From an uncultured Eubacterium sp. (GTDB lineage: Bacteria; Bacillota; Clostridia; Lachnospirales; Lachnospiraceae), in assembly GCA_910584595.1 (NCBI GenBank), contig CAJUBQ010000033.1:1-46232 (forward strand): DNA of 46,232 nucleotides, read 5' to 3'. The position numbers and the translations under genes were made by a program. Shown piece by piece: positions 17,373 through 26,125 of this stretch. Position 1 is the stretch's first letter. The number at the start of each line of letters is the position of its first letter. The notes under the pieces were generated by a model that was given only the letters and a program-made list of their open reading frames with translations, was not told the DNA's origin and did no database searches.

Positions 17373-17906
17373 ATGGGTCTGATTCGTTGTGAAAACGGCC
17401 ATTTATTTAGTGAGAAAAAGTATGGGAATGTATGTCCGTACTGCAATACTGCCGTGAATAAAAACAGTAACAAGGAGGAAGATCCTCTTGGAAAATACAG
17501 TGACGTCGTATATTTAAATGATCTGGAAGTGTTAAAGCCGGTGACCGGGTGGCTGGTATGCCTGGAAGGGCCATCCAAAGGAAGAGACTATCGGATTATT
17601 GCAGAAAAAAATTTTGTGGGACGCGCGGGCGATATGGAAATACGAATTATCGGCGACCAGACGGTCAGCCAGAGGAATCATGCGATTATTGTCTATGATC
17701 CGGAAAAAAATCGAACCATGCTGCTGCCAGGTGATTCCCAGGGGCTTGTTTATATACTGGATGAAGAAGATAACTGGGATGCAGTATATGAACCTCGTAT
17801 GTTAGAAGCGGGAGATCGGATGAAAATTGGGCAGAGTGTTTTTATTTTTGTACCGTTATGCGGGGAAAATGATGGATTTGTATTTAACTGGAAAGAGAAT
17901 GAATAG
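17373..17906 (+). CDS. FHA-domain protein with N-terminal zinc ribbon
   Basis: A 177-residue cytoplasmic protein. The N-terminus has the pair CENGH ... CPYC (residues ~6-26), a likely zinc ribbon. Residues ~75-165 form an FHA domain with the motifs FVGRAGDMEIRI, SQRNHAIIVYDP (the S-x-x-H signature) and a final strand SVFIFVPLCG. FHA domains read phospho-threonine; in Gram-negative T6SS the Fha protein is part of the PpkA/PppA control loop. Here a PP2C-like gene starts 2 bases after its stop, but no Ser/Thr kinase is encoded in the locus, so a distant kinase such as PrkC would have to supply the phosphate. GGAGGG at 17361-17366 sets the start. Confidence 0.85.
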   Translation: MGLIRCENGHLFSEKKYGNVCPYCNTAVNKNSNKEEDPLGKYSDVVYLNDLEVLKPVTGWLVCLEGPSKGRDYRIIAEKNFVGRAGDMEIRIIGDQTVSQRNHAIIVYDPEKNRTMLLPGDSQGLVYILDEEDNWDAVYEPRMLEAGDRMKIGQSVFIFVPLCGENDGFVFNWKENE

Positions 17907-17908
17907 AC

Positions 17909-18517
17909 GTGCAGGAAGCATACAAGATCGGAAATGCGCAATCGATAGGTTCTTATCAGATACAGAGCAGTTACTTTGCCTCATATTGTTCTGACCGTGG
18001 GTGTCTGGCTGTCCTTGCGGATGGAACTGCAGACCATATGAACGGCAGAAGATGTGCTGTGCTTGCAGCAGAGGCGTACATACGGGAATTTCAAAAGATG
18101 CAGCAGGAAACAGATTATCCGGTTTTTTTTAACGCTGCTGCAAAGAGGATTTTACGGGATATGCGGGAAATTATCTTTCTGGGAAAGACGCCGTATTTGT
18201 CAGTCAGTGTGCAGTGGTTAAAAAGCAAAGAGATGTTTTATTATTCGGCAGGGAACAACAGGAGTTTTTTATTTGACGGAAGTAATTACCGCATCTTAAG
18301 CGAAAGCTGCGGAAAGGTTTCGATTGAGAAAGGCATGACGACAGGAATGATTTCACGGGGAGTATGGGAAGCGTTAAACGAAAAGGAAATGATTTCTTAT
18401 CTGCAAAAAAGAGAACATCCCTATGATAAGGCACAGCAGATGATTATGGGTGTGAAGAAAAAAAACAGAAAAATGGCAGGTACGGCAGCCGTTTTATTAG
18501 TTGAGGGTTGCATATGA
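17909..18517 (+). CDS. PP2C-like protein, probably a degenerate phosphatase
   Basis: A 202-residue protein with PP2C-family order: LAVLADGTADHMNG in place of the metal-binding A-DGMGG motif, YYSAGNNRSFLFDG in place of ...GDSR..L, and a C-terminal MAGTAAVLLVEG in place of the D-N-ITVV end. The first Asp remains, but the GG pair, the GD Asp and the final D-N ligands are lost, so catalysis is doubtful. It may instead bind phosphoproteins or act as a scaffold. It starts with GTG at 17909, two bases after the FHA stop, and overlaps the next start by 4 bases, so the three genes are tightly coupled. It is the positional counterpart of T6SS PppA. Confidence 0.68.
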   Translation: MQEAYKIGNAQSIGSYQIQSSYFASYCSDRGCLAVLADGTADHMNGRRCAVLAAEAYIREFQKMQQETDYPVFFNAAAKRILRDMREIIFLGKTPYLSVSVQWLKSKEMFYYSAGNNRSFLFDGSNYRILSESCGKVSIEKGMTTGMISRGVWEALNEKEMISYLQKREHPYDKAQQMIMGVKKKNRKMAGTAAVLLVEGCI

Positions 18518-20499
18518 GAAATTTAAACAGTAAGCTGGTGATGGATTTTATCTCCGAACAGGGATACGATTCCATAGAAAAAACGTATGTCGCATATACC
18601 CCGCTGGAAAAGTACGTTTGCATTGCCGTAGCAGAAAGCTATGACAATGAGACGGAAGAAAACAGTGCGCAGCTTGCTGTAGAAGCCGTATTGACGGCAT
18701 TTGAGAAAAAACCGTCTCTGAAACGCCTGCGGGAATATATCCGATATGCGAATGAGCAGATTTTACTGCATAGTACACGCAGTCAGTTAAAAGTAAGCAT
18801 TACGGTGCTTGTGTCGGATTATACAAGAATGCGTTATGCATACTGCGGCAATACGAGGCTTTTTATTCTATATGAAAATATTTTTACACATATCAGCAAG
18901 ACACAGACAAAGTTCCAGCAGATGTTGGAAGAGGAAGGAGAAGACCGGCCGGAACCGGAAGAGATTCATAATTTAACAGAATATTTGGGAAGAGAAAAGC
19001 ATGTCAGACCATTTGTGTCAAAGAGGATGGAATTAACTGAAGGGTCTACGATCTTATTTGCGACAAGCAATCTTTGGGGACGTCTGTCGGAGATTGAAAT
19101 ACTGGACGCTTATGAATATACAAAAACCGGCAGGGAATTTTTGGAGATTTTACAGGAGCTTTTGCTGAGCCTGCAGGAAGAACACGATCAGCGGATGGGC
19201 AGTTTTACGGCTGCGTTTTTATACATTGAAAAAACGTTTAAAGAAGACGTTCAGAAAAAGAAAAAAAAGAAACGGATGATTTGGATCGCAATTATCATAC
19301 CGGTTGTAATTTTTCTCCTGATTAGCATCGTGATTATATGTATTCGTGCGCTGGACAGGAGAAAAATAAGAGAAATTGAAAAACTGGATCAGCGGGGAGT
19401 CCGTTATATGGATTATGCCAATTATAATAAGGCGCTGACAGAATATGAGCAGGCAGTAAAGCAGGCGGAAGCGTTAAGCCTGAACAATTGGCAGTATATA
19501 GAAGAAAAAAGAGAATTATCGGAAACGGTTACGGACAGAGAAGCGATTCTTACGCTGTATCAGGAAGCCGAAGCGGCGTTTCTGGCAGGAGAATACGAGC
19601 AGGCCCTAAAATTGTATGAGCAAATTCAAAAAGAAGCGGTTTACCAGGGATTTGATTCGCTGTCTGCGGATGCGGAAGCAAAGACGGAGGAGATTACAGC
19701 GCGTTTGCAGATTATGCAGTATATTTCATTGGGAGATATGTATGATTCTACAGAGGATTATGACGAGGCGTTATTTCAGTATCATCGTGCGTTAAATGAA
19801 CTGTCAAAAATGATGGATTTACAGCTGCAGGGAGACGTGCAGGCAAAAATATTTGCGATTCGCCAAAAACAAAAGGAAAATATACAGGCAGAAGAAGCGG
19901 CAAAACAGGAAGCGGCACAGCAAAAAGAAGAAGAGGAAGCAGCGGAAAAGGCAGCGGCGGCCGACAAAGCCGTTATTAAGATTAATACCTATATCGCAAA
20001 TGCAAATATTGCACTGGAAGAAGGCCGTACAAGACGTGCGAGAGAATTGTACAAGCAGGCATTGTCCAGATACAATAAATTTACAGGTTCCGGCGAAGAT
20101 GCGGATAAGCTGTTTAAAGATATTACGGCATTGGGACAGGCGATAACAGAAGCAGAGGTTAAGGCGGTGGAAGAGGCACAGGAAGAACGGCTGACACAGG
20201 CAGCGAAATATGTGCTGCAGGCAAAAGAAGCGGCAAGAGGCGGAGACACTGCAAAGGCAAAGGGGCTGTATGAGGATGCATTGGCGGTTTATCAGGAATT
20301 AAATATCTGGGACGAGCGAATGGAAGCAGTGTATGCAGCTATGGACGAACTGACGCAGGGCGCAGGGGCTGTGCAGGCGCCGGATGCCGGACAGAGTCAG
20401 ACAAGCGCTGCACAGAATGCCGCGCAGGAATCAGATGCCGGACAGCAAGGGACAGATCAGAAATCAGGCAACGCACAGGATACGCAGGCAAAGGGATAA
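18514..20499 (+). CDS. PP2C-like / transmembrane / TPR fusion protein
   Basis: A 661-residue protein in three parts. Residues ~1-240 look like a second degenerate PP2C domain (YVCIAVAESYDNETEENSA, YAYCGNTRLFILYEN, GSFTAAFLYIEK), again without the metal-binding Asp residues. A KKKKKKR stretch is followed by a single membrane segment (~253-280, IWIAIIIPVVIFLLISIVII). The remainder is tetratricopeptide-like (GVRYMDYANYNKALTEYEQA; AFLAGEYEQALKLYEQIQ; GDMYDSTEDYDEALFQYHRA; LEEGRTRRARELYKQA; ARGGDTAKAKGLYEDA), ending in an Ala/Gln/Asp-rich tail. The positive residues before the membrane segment put the PP2C part inside and the TPR part outside or on the far side. It could link cytoplasmic signalling to an envelope anchor of the injector. 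The ATG overlaps the previous stop (ATGA). Confidence 0.75.
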   Translation: MRNLNSKLVMDFISEQGYDSIEKTYVAYTPLEKYVCIAVAESYDNETEENSAQLAVEAVLTAFEKKPSLKRLREYIRYANEQILLHSTRSQLKVSITVLVSDYTRMRYAYCGNTRLFILYENIFTHISKTQTKFQQMLEEEGEDRPEPEEIHNLTEYLGREKHVRPFVSKRMELTEGSTILFATSNLWGRLSEIEILDAYEYTKTGREFLEILQELLLSLQEEHDQRMGSFTAAFLYIEKTFKEDVQKKKKKKRMIWIAIIIPVVIFLLISIVIICIRALDRRKIREIEKLDQRGVRYMDYANYNKALTEYEQAVKQAEALSLNNWQYIEEKRELSETVTDREAILTLYQEAEAAFLAGEYEQALKLYEQIQKEAVYQGFDSLSADAEAKTEEITARLQIMQYISLGDMYDSTEDYDEALFQYHRALNELSKMMDLQLQGDVQAKIFAIRQKQKENIQAEEAAKQEAAQQKEEEEAAEKAAAADKAVIKINTYIANANIALEEGRTRRARELYKQALSRYNKFTGSGEDADKLFKDITALGQAITEAEVKAVEEAQEERLTQAAKYVLQAKEAARGGDTAKAKGLYEDALAVYQELNIWDERMEAVYAAMDELTQGAGAVQAPDAGQSQTSAAQNAAQESDAGQQGTDQKSGNAQDTQAKG

Positions 20500-20546
20500 A
20501 AGGTGTGAGAATGCCATAGCTGCGCAGGCAGCGGAGGATTTGACGG

Positions 20547-21761
20547 ATGGAGCACAGAAAGGAATTATTGAAATCCAGAATTTCACAAATTCAGGATCCT
20601 GTACAGAAAAGGCTGCTGCAGGATGTATTGGTCGATGTATTTGGAGAGTTATTCGATTACAGTGAAGAGACTTTTTGGAATCTGGAACAAAAGATAGACA
20701 GAGAACGAAGTGACCCGGATTTCCATTATTATATTTATACCGGAGTCTGTAAAAAAGATGGGCTGGACAGCGCCAGCCGCAGCCTGTTTGAGATTCAGCG
20801 GGCAGGTCAGCATATGCAGGGATATTTGGGAACGCTGTTTCTGGCCTGTGATTATCTTAAGATTCTAAAGTGCCTGTCCGAAACGTTTCGGGCAGAGGTA
20901 GAGACAGATTTGGGAAACTATCATACGACGATATCTTTTTCCTATTGTCAGGCTTATCAGGAAGCATTTTACCGGTTATATGAGCATTTTATGGCAAATC
21001 GGAGACAATGGCATACGATCAATTGTCCGTTTTTATATAAAATGCTGGATATTACAGACCTTCAGGGCATCGTGCCGCAGGATGCTGTGATTTCAAAAGT
21101 GGCTATAGAACTGGGGGAGTTTTCTGACTTTGTTATGGATGATATGGCGCTTGTCTGGAATGTGTCGGAGCATATCTGCAAACCAAACGTGGATGTGTCT
21201 GTGGCAGGCAACGTATCGTATTATGTCCATCGGATTCCAAAGGAAGATGGTTATGCCGGATGTCTGGCTGTACCGGAAGGCGAGGAGCTGTTTTCTGTTA
21301 TTTTTTCTGAACAGGAGATGTATGTACGGACGGAAAAAGAAGCGCATCCTAAATTAAAGCTGCTGCATATCGAGCCTATGAATGAGGAAAAAGACCATAC
21401 GGCGCTGGAATTTCCGCTGCAGACAAATACAAGAAAGCTGCGCCAGGCGGACAGACAGGCATTTTTACAGCCGCGCTATTTATGGACAAAAGGGGAAGTG
21501 GAACGAATTTTAAGCTCTTATGATGTATTTAAAGAGTTTGAACTGATAGATATCCGTCCGGATGTGCAAGGGGAAACAGAACCGATAGTTATGAATCCGT
21601 TTATCAGAGTACAGTCTTTTTTGGAGAACAAAAGAAAGATTGCGGTTATATTACATGCTAAAGACAGGGAAGATATTTTTCGGTACGAAAAAATGTATTT
21701 CCTGTTGGCGGAACTGCAGCTGTGTACGGAAGAATATGAATGGACCGGGAGACTGCAATAG
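20547..21761 (+). CDS. Unrecognised protein of the injection locus, probable baseplate component
   Basis: A 404-residue soluble protein that I do not assign to a known family. The N-terminal ~100 residues are helical (RKELLKSRISQIQDPVQKRL), residues ~150-340 are mixed and beta-rich (VSVAGNVSYYVHRIP, LFSVIFSEQEMYVRTE), and the C-terminus is again helical. It lies between the signalling genes and another unrecognised gene (26-base gap), with the spike and tip genes downstream. In related systems this interval encodes wedge proteins such as TssF/TssG or phage gpJ-like proteins. A baseplate role is therefore an inference from position only. GCGGAGG precedes the ATG at 20547. Confidence 0.6.
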   Translation: MEHRKELLKSRISQIQDPVQKRLLQDVLVDVFGELFDYSEETFWNLEQKIDRERSDPDFHYYIYTGVCKKDGLDSASRSLFEIQRAGQHMQGYLGTLFLACDYLKILKCLSETFRAEVETDLGNYHTTISFSYCQAYQEAFYRLYEHFMANRRQWHTINCPFLYKMLDITDLQGIVPQDAVISKVAIELGEFSDFVMDDMALVWNVSEHICKPNVDVSVAGNVSYYVHRIPKEDGYAGCLAVPEGEELFSVIFSEQEMYVRTEKEAHPKLKLLHIEPMNEEKDHTALEFPLQTNTRKLRQADRQAFLQPRYLWTKGEVERILSSYDVFKEFELIDIRPDVQGETEPIVMNPFIRVQSFLENKRKIAVILHAKDREDIFRYEKMYFLLAELQLCTEEYEWTGRLQ

Positions 21762-21787
21762 ATCGTTGCAGAAAATGAGGTGGATCA

Positions 21788-22489
21788 ATGGCAGAGAGCA
21801 ACCAGATATGGGCGCCGTATTTGATGATGCTGCAGCAGGAGAAAGACCTGAGCAGGATACATTATGTCGTAAAAAATAACAGGGTATCTCCTTACCTGGA
21901 GCTGCAGGCGGAAAGTCTGCATGGAAATGGGACTTATGAGGATGGCAGGGCGCGGCTGGATGTAAATCCGTATGTGCGCTTTTTCTCGATTTTTGATCCG
22001 CTTTTGACAGCGGATGATCTTGGATACGAAGAGTTTGAGCAGGCGTTGGCAGATATTATGCTTCATTATCTGGCGGATTTGGATATTAAGATGGGCATGT
22101 GCAGGCACGATTTTTATATCTGTCTGCTCATGCGGGATCTGGAAAGGGGCGTGTATGGCGGCCTTGAGGAACTGAGCGTTTTTACGAAGATGGAAAGACG
22201 CGTCATTGCAGAGTGGTTACTTACGTTTTACCATACCGGAGACGGTCCATGCAGCCTGTCCGGGGCAGTCCATGCGCTGCTTCCGATCTGTGTGATTTAT
22301 ATCCGGGAAGGGGAAGAGTTTGTTTTTTACATGCGGGAGCCGCAGGAGCCTGTAGAAGAAAAAAAGATACGCTTTCTCATCCGCCTGTTTTTGCCGCTGG
22401 CATGTTCCGGCACGATTCATTGGACAAAAACGTATGGGGTGCTTGGGTATGAGGAAACAACGCAGATGGAAGATTTTATTCTGGCATAA
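21788..22489 (+). CDS. Unrecognised protein of the injection locus, probable baseplate component
   Basis: A 233-residue soluble protein of unknown family. It starts AESNQIWAPYLMMLQQEKDL. The middle has VNPYVRFFSIFDPLL and FEQALADIMLHYLADLDIKM, then MERRVIAEWLLTFYHTGDG. The aromatic-rich helical text with the VNPYVRF start of the core resembles the companion 404-residue protein (its MNPFIRVQSFLENKRK segment), so the two may be partners of one subcomplex. It starts 26 bases after that gene, with an AATGAGGTGG ribosome binding site. The role as a wedge or baseplate factor is inference. A palindromic insertion follows 2 bases after its stop and separates it from the ATPase gene. Confidence 0.58.
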   Translation: MAESNQIWAPYLMMLQQEKDLSRIHYVVKNNRVSPYLELQAESLHGNGTYEDGRARLDVNPYVRFFSIFDPLLTADDLGYEEFEQALADIMLHYLADLDIKMGMCRHDFYICLLMRDLERGVYGGLEELSVFTKMERRVIAEWLLTFYHTGDGPCSLSGAVHALLPICVIYIREGEEFVFYMREPQEPVEEKKIRFLIRLFLPLACSGTIHWTKTYGVLGYEETTQMEDFILA

Positions 22490-22491
22490 CT

Positions 22492-22561
22492 AGTACACCG
22501 ATCATAAAATAACCCACAGTTATGCTTGCCTACCTATGAGTTATTTTGTGACCGATGTACT
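22492..22561. repeat. Imperfect inverted repeat between locus genes
   Basis: Bases 22492-22516 pair with 22537-22561, with 21 Watson-Crick pairs and one G-T pair of 25, over a 20-base loop. The element contains an ATG at 22536 that opens a frame into the ATPase gene but has no ribosome binding site, so translation probably starts at 22626. It looks like a small palindromic (MITE-like) insertion or a structured intercistronic element. Confidence 0.7.
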
Positions 22562-22625
22562 TGAAAAGAAGAATCGTTTTGCATGTGCGAACGGTTATGC
22601 AGAAATGGCAAATGAGGTGCGCTCA

Positions 22626-25289
22626 ATGCAGTATGAGACTTATAAACTGGGAAAATTAAAGAAAAATCCGATCCGGCGGCTGTATACGCGTGAGGAGCTG
22701 GCAGCATTTGAACTGCCAAGGCTGCGGGAAATCTGTCGTGCGGAAAATATCAAACCGCCTACAATGGAAATGTTTCATCATAAAGAAGAGCTGGCAGCGC
22801 TACTATACCGCTATCTTGGGGTTGTCAAAAAACCTGGCATTGCGGTTTATACAAGAGAAGGATGCAAGCGGCTGGAAGATGCGTTCGAAAAGACAGGCAG
22901 CGGGCAGATGGGCGGTATTGAAGTGCCTGCCCGGATGGAACTGTATCAGGATCAGACATCTTTGAATACAGAACAATCTCCTTATCTGGCTGTGTCGAGA
23001 CAGGATTTAGGCATTTATGCATTTTTAGCAGATGATACATGGGAGATTCAGGCGGTGCTCATGCTGGATCAGGTAAATGCAGGGAAATATCAGATGCGGC
23101 TGGACAGGGAGCGGATATCACCGGATATTCCAGCTGGACGCTTTCATCAGTGGGAGCTGTTGTTTATCGAGCCGGCGTATGTAGAAGAAGCGGTGCGCTG
23201 CTACCAGGGAAAAGAACGCAAGAAAAGCATGATTCCTTATATCCGCATTCCATTGCCGGAAATCTGGATTAAAGAGGCGCCAGAGTGTACAGAGCCGCTT
23301 ATTATTGACTATGGGACTTCTTATACGACGGCGGGAACCTGTTTCAGCTTTCATCAGGGAATCCAGCGCTACATGCAGGACGAGCTTTCTATGAGCTGGA
23401 TTCCTCTGCAGCAGGGCAGAAAGAATGATGGCAGCGGCGGACGCATTTTTTTTCCGTCGGTTTTGGACTGTGAGTGGAGACAGCAGGGAGGCTGCGCCAG
23501 CTGCGGGCTCAGTCCGAGTGTGCTGGCAGTCAAAGACTGCAGTGACGGTATACCTGAGCATATGACGTTCCTGTATGGGGAAGAGGCTGTGCAGGAGGAG
23601 AAAAACAGAGGATTTATGGCCAGAAACAGTATTTTTTATGATATGAAACGCTGGGTTGGCCGCTACAGAGAGCGGATTCAGGTGTCAGATCTGGAAGGAA
23701 ATACGTGTGAAGTAGAGCGTTTGTTTTTAATACGGGCTTATTTATTATATATTATTGACCGCGCGCAGCAGCAAAACAGAGTCAGGTATCCAAAGCTTTG
23801 CTTTACCTGTCCGGTCAAGCAGAAAACGCTTTCTCTGCGCATGTATCAGGAAGCGCTGCCGGAATATGAAGTCATGACAAAAAACATTACCGATGAAGCA
23901 GTCGCCGTTGCTTATCATTTTTTGGAACAGGGCATTCGGGAACTGGAATATGAAGACGGCGTACCAAAAAAAATGCTTATTCTGGACTGCGGCGGCGGGA
24001 CGAGCGACATGGTGAACTGCAATTATAAGATTACAAACGAAGGCATTACAAGCCGTCTGGAAATGCATGTAACTTATGCGCATGGAGATACGAATTTTGG
24101 CGGAAATGAGCTGACATGGCGTGTCATGCAGTATTTGAAAATCCGTCTGGCAGAGGTGATCCAGCGTCGGGAACCTGCTTCCATGGATGAACTGTTTCCG
24201 GGCGTATTGTCGCAGCTGTATGAAAAAATTGACCGTGAAGGGGTAGAAAAGGCGTATGAGACATTCTCGGCAGTTTATCAAAAGGCAGAAGCGCTCATAC
24301 CAACCCGTTTTGATGATTATCAGAATCAGCCGGAACATGCATTTTTAAAGGTGAGGAGCAATTATTATTTCCTTTGGAATCTGGCGGAAACAGTGAAAAA
24401 GAAGCTGTATTTTCAGCCGGGTGTCTGCAGGGCAGCGTTGCGTCCGCTTTTTTCGGATTTTGCAGGATATGGCTGCTTTGAAGATTTCCATCTGTTTTTG
24501 AAACGGGAGATCGGAGGATGGGAAACCCGTACGCTGTGCCCGGAGCTGGTCATAGAGAAAGAAGAGGTCAATCTGTTATTAAAGCCGGATATCTATGGAT
24601 TTTTAAAAAATTTTATTGAACCGTGGTATGAAAGCGGACGATTAATGGATATTGACCGTATTATCCTTTCCGGCCAGAGCAGCAAGATCGAACTGTTTCG
24701 GGAGGTCATGAAAGAATATGTCGCCGGCAGGAAAGCAAAGACAGGCGGAGAGACCGGATGTGAACGGAAGTTTTTGTGTATGGATGGAGCAATGGCCTAT
24801 CAGCAGGACCGCAGGACCGGAAGAATACGTACGACGATCAGTTACGAGCCTGCGAGAGCGCCTTATTCTCTGACAGCGGAAGATTATGAAATGGCCGGAC
24901 GGCAAAAAACACTGCTGGAAAAAGGTACGCCAATGGGGGAAGTATATGGATTTTTATCAAGGCCGACAGGTACCGAAGAAATTTTGTTTTATTTAAAAAA
25001 CGGGATGGAGCAGGAAGTATCCTGTATTCCATATTCGATTCAGGAACAAGGAAGAGAAGAAACCGGGTACGGCGAGCTGCTTTCAGAATATCCGTTTATC
25101 CGTCAGGAAGATTTGGACAGTATGCGTAACGGTGAGCTGCGGCTGTTTATTTATGGAGATTATGAAAACTGGGGATTTTCTGTGCTGGAGACAGCGAGGG
25201 AGGCAAACAGGCTGTATACCCGTCCGCCCGGGTTTGTGCCTTTTGAGCCGGGCGCCTGGGAGACAGATTTTTTTGACGGGAGGCATTAG
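22626..25289 (+). CDS. Hsp70/actin-fold ATPase with SAP-like N-terminal region
   Basis: An 887-residue protein, the longest of the locus. Residues ~20-63 look like a SAP/Rho-N-like helical motif (YTREELAAFELPRLREICRA). The nucleotide-binding core carries phosphate-1 LIIDYGTSYTTAG (~225-237), phosphate-2 LILDCGGGTSDMV (~451-463) and the adenosine-type IILSGQSSKIELF, the hallmarks of the Hsp70/actin superfamily. A substrate-binding Hsp70 tail is not evident. In this locus there is no ClpV-type AAA+ unfoldase, so this protein is a candidate for sheath handling, assembly or chaperoning. The ATG at 22626 (GAGGTG upstream) is preferred to 22536, which lies in a hairpin without a ribosome binding site. 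It ends 3 bases before the next gene. Confidence 0.8.
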   Translation: MQYETYKLGKLKKNPIRRLYTREELAAFELPRLREICRAENIKPPTMEMFHHKEELAALLYRYLGVVKKPGIAVYTREGCKRLEDAFEKTGSGQMGGIEVPARMELYQDQTSLNTEQSPYLAVSRQDLGIYAFLADDTWEIQAVLMLDQVNAGKYQMRLDRERISPDIPAGRFHQWELLFIEPAYVEEAVRCYQGKERKKSMIPYIRIPLPEIWIKEAPECTEPLIIDYGTSYTTAGTCFSFHQGIQRYMQDELSMSWIPLQQGRKNDGSGGRIFFPSVLDCEWRQQGGCASCGLSPSVLAVKDCSDGIPEHMTFLYGEEAVQEEKNRGFMARNSIFYDMKRWVGRYRERIQVSDLEGNTCEVERLFLIRAYLLYIIDRAQQQNRVRYPKLCFTCPVKQKTLSLRMYQEALPEYEVMTKNITDEAVAVAYHFLEQGIRELEYEDGVPKKMLILDCGGGTSDMVNCNYKITNEGITSRLEMHVTYAHGDTNFGGNELTWRVMQYLKIRLAEVIQRREPASMDELFPGVLSQLYEKIDREGVEKAYETFSAVYQKAEALIPTRFDDYQNQPEHAFLKVRSNYYFLWNLAETVKKKLYFQPGVCRAALRPLFSDFAGYGCFEDFHLFLKREIGGWETRTLCPELVIEKEEVNLLLKPDIYGFLKNFIEPWYESGRLMDIDRIILSGQSSKIELFREVMKEYVAGRKAKTGGETGCERKFLCMDGAMAYQQDRRTGRIRTTISYEPARAPYSLTAEDYEMAGRQKTLLEKGTPMGEVYGFLSRPTGTEEILFYLKNGMEQEVSCIPYSIQEQGREETGYGELLSEYPFIRQEDLDSMRNGELRLFIYGDYENWGFSVLETAREANRLYTRPPGFVPFEPGAWETDFFDGRH

Positions 25290-25292
25290 CAG

Positions 25293-26069
25293 ATGCAAAA
25301 TTATGCGGAGCCGTTGTTCAGCAAAGGAAGGGTACTAAAAAGAGAAAGTCTGGAAGCGTTAAGAGATTTTCCAGGCGGGTTGGCCAAACTTGCCTTTGCG
25401 GATTGGTCAAATGGGGTGTTATACGGGTTTGATATATCTTATGAAGCAAAGGAACGGGAAAATGAAAACGGAGAGGTCGTCATAGATGCAGGTGCGGTAT
25501 GGTATGAGGGACAGGTCATACTTACAGCAGCGGAGACAATTCCGTTTCGGGCGTATGAACAGCAGATTACCGTTTGTTTAAGAATCAATCCTGGAGTGTA
25601 TACCGAAGATTTTTACGTCCGGCAGCTGGAATTACGGCTAAAAAACGGAGAACCGGGCAATACAGAGCTGGAGCTTGGCAGATTCCGTCTGTCAGAAGGT
25701 GCGCGTCTGCGAAAAGATTACCGGGATTTGCGGGACTGCCGCACAGCCTACAATACGCTGGATATTACGCAGATACCGTATGCCGGGCCGGGCGGGGTTA
25801 CGGTATCGCCGACGCTGCTGCGGATGTTTGCAAATATAATGATGGAAAATATGGATGCTTCGGAGACGGATATTCAGTTTGCGCTGTTATGCCTGAATCA
25901 GCCGCTAGTTTCCAGAGAATGTCTGCTGCGTTATATATGCAGAAGGCTGGGGGAGCCTTTTCGCGAGTTTTCTCATAGCGAGATCTATGAAAGGCTGGTG
26001 CGGATTGCAGGAGCCGGAGGCCGAGGTATGGGACAGAAAAGGAGAACACAGGGGCCGGCTGTATTTTAA
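25293..26069 (+). CDS. Unrecognised beta-rich protein, probable baseplate or tail-fibre-like component
   Basis: A 258-residue protein with no family I can name firmly. The N-terminal half (~30-150) is beta-rich and resembles phage baseplate/tail-fibre attachment text: FADWSNGVLYGFDISYEA, AGAVWYEGQVILTAAE, ITVCLRINPGVY, ELELGRFRLSEGARLRKDY. The C-terminal part (~165-245) is helical (LLRMFANIMMENMDASE, RECLLRYICRRLGEPF). GGGAGGC precedes the start 3 bases after the ATPase stop. The PAAR-like gene follows 56 bases later. A structural baseplate role is inferred from neighbours. Homologues may carry unrelated automatic names, which should be treated with caution. Confidence 0.6.
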   Translation: MQNYAEPLFSKGRVLKRESLEALRDFPGGLAKLAFADWSNGVLYGFDISYEAKERENENGEVVIDAGAVWYEGQVILTAAETIPFRAYEQQITVCLRINPGVYTEDFYVRQLELRLKNGEPGNTELELGRFRLSEGARLRKDYRDLRDCRTAYNTLDITQIPYAGPGGVTVSPTLLRMFANIMMENMDASETDIQFALLCLNQPLVSRECLLRYICRRLGEPFREFSHSEIYERLVRIAGAGGRGMGQKRRTQGPAVF

Positions 26070-26125
26070 CGAATTTCCGGCAGCAGATTCTGTACGATAC
26101 ATTAGAAGGGAGCGTAGATTAGAAT

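Noticed and set aside
23745..24338. Minus-strand frame of 197 codons
   Set aside because: Antisense to the ATPase gene, whose nucleotide-binding motifs fall in this stretch.
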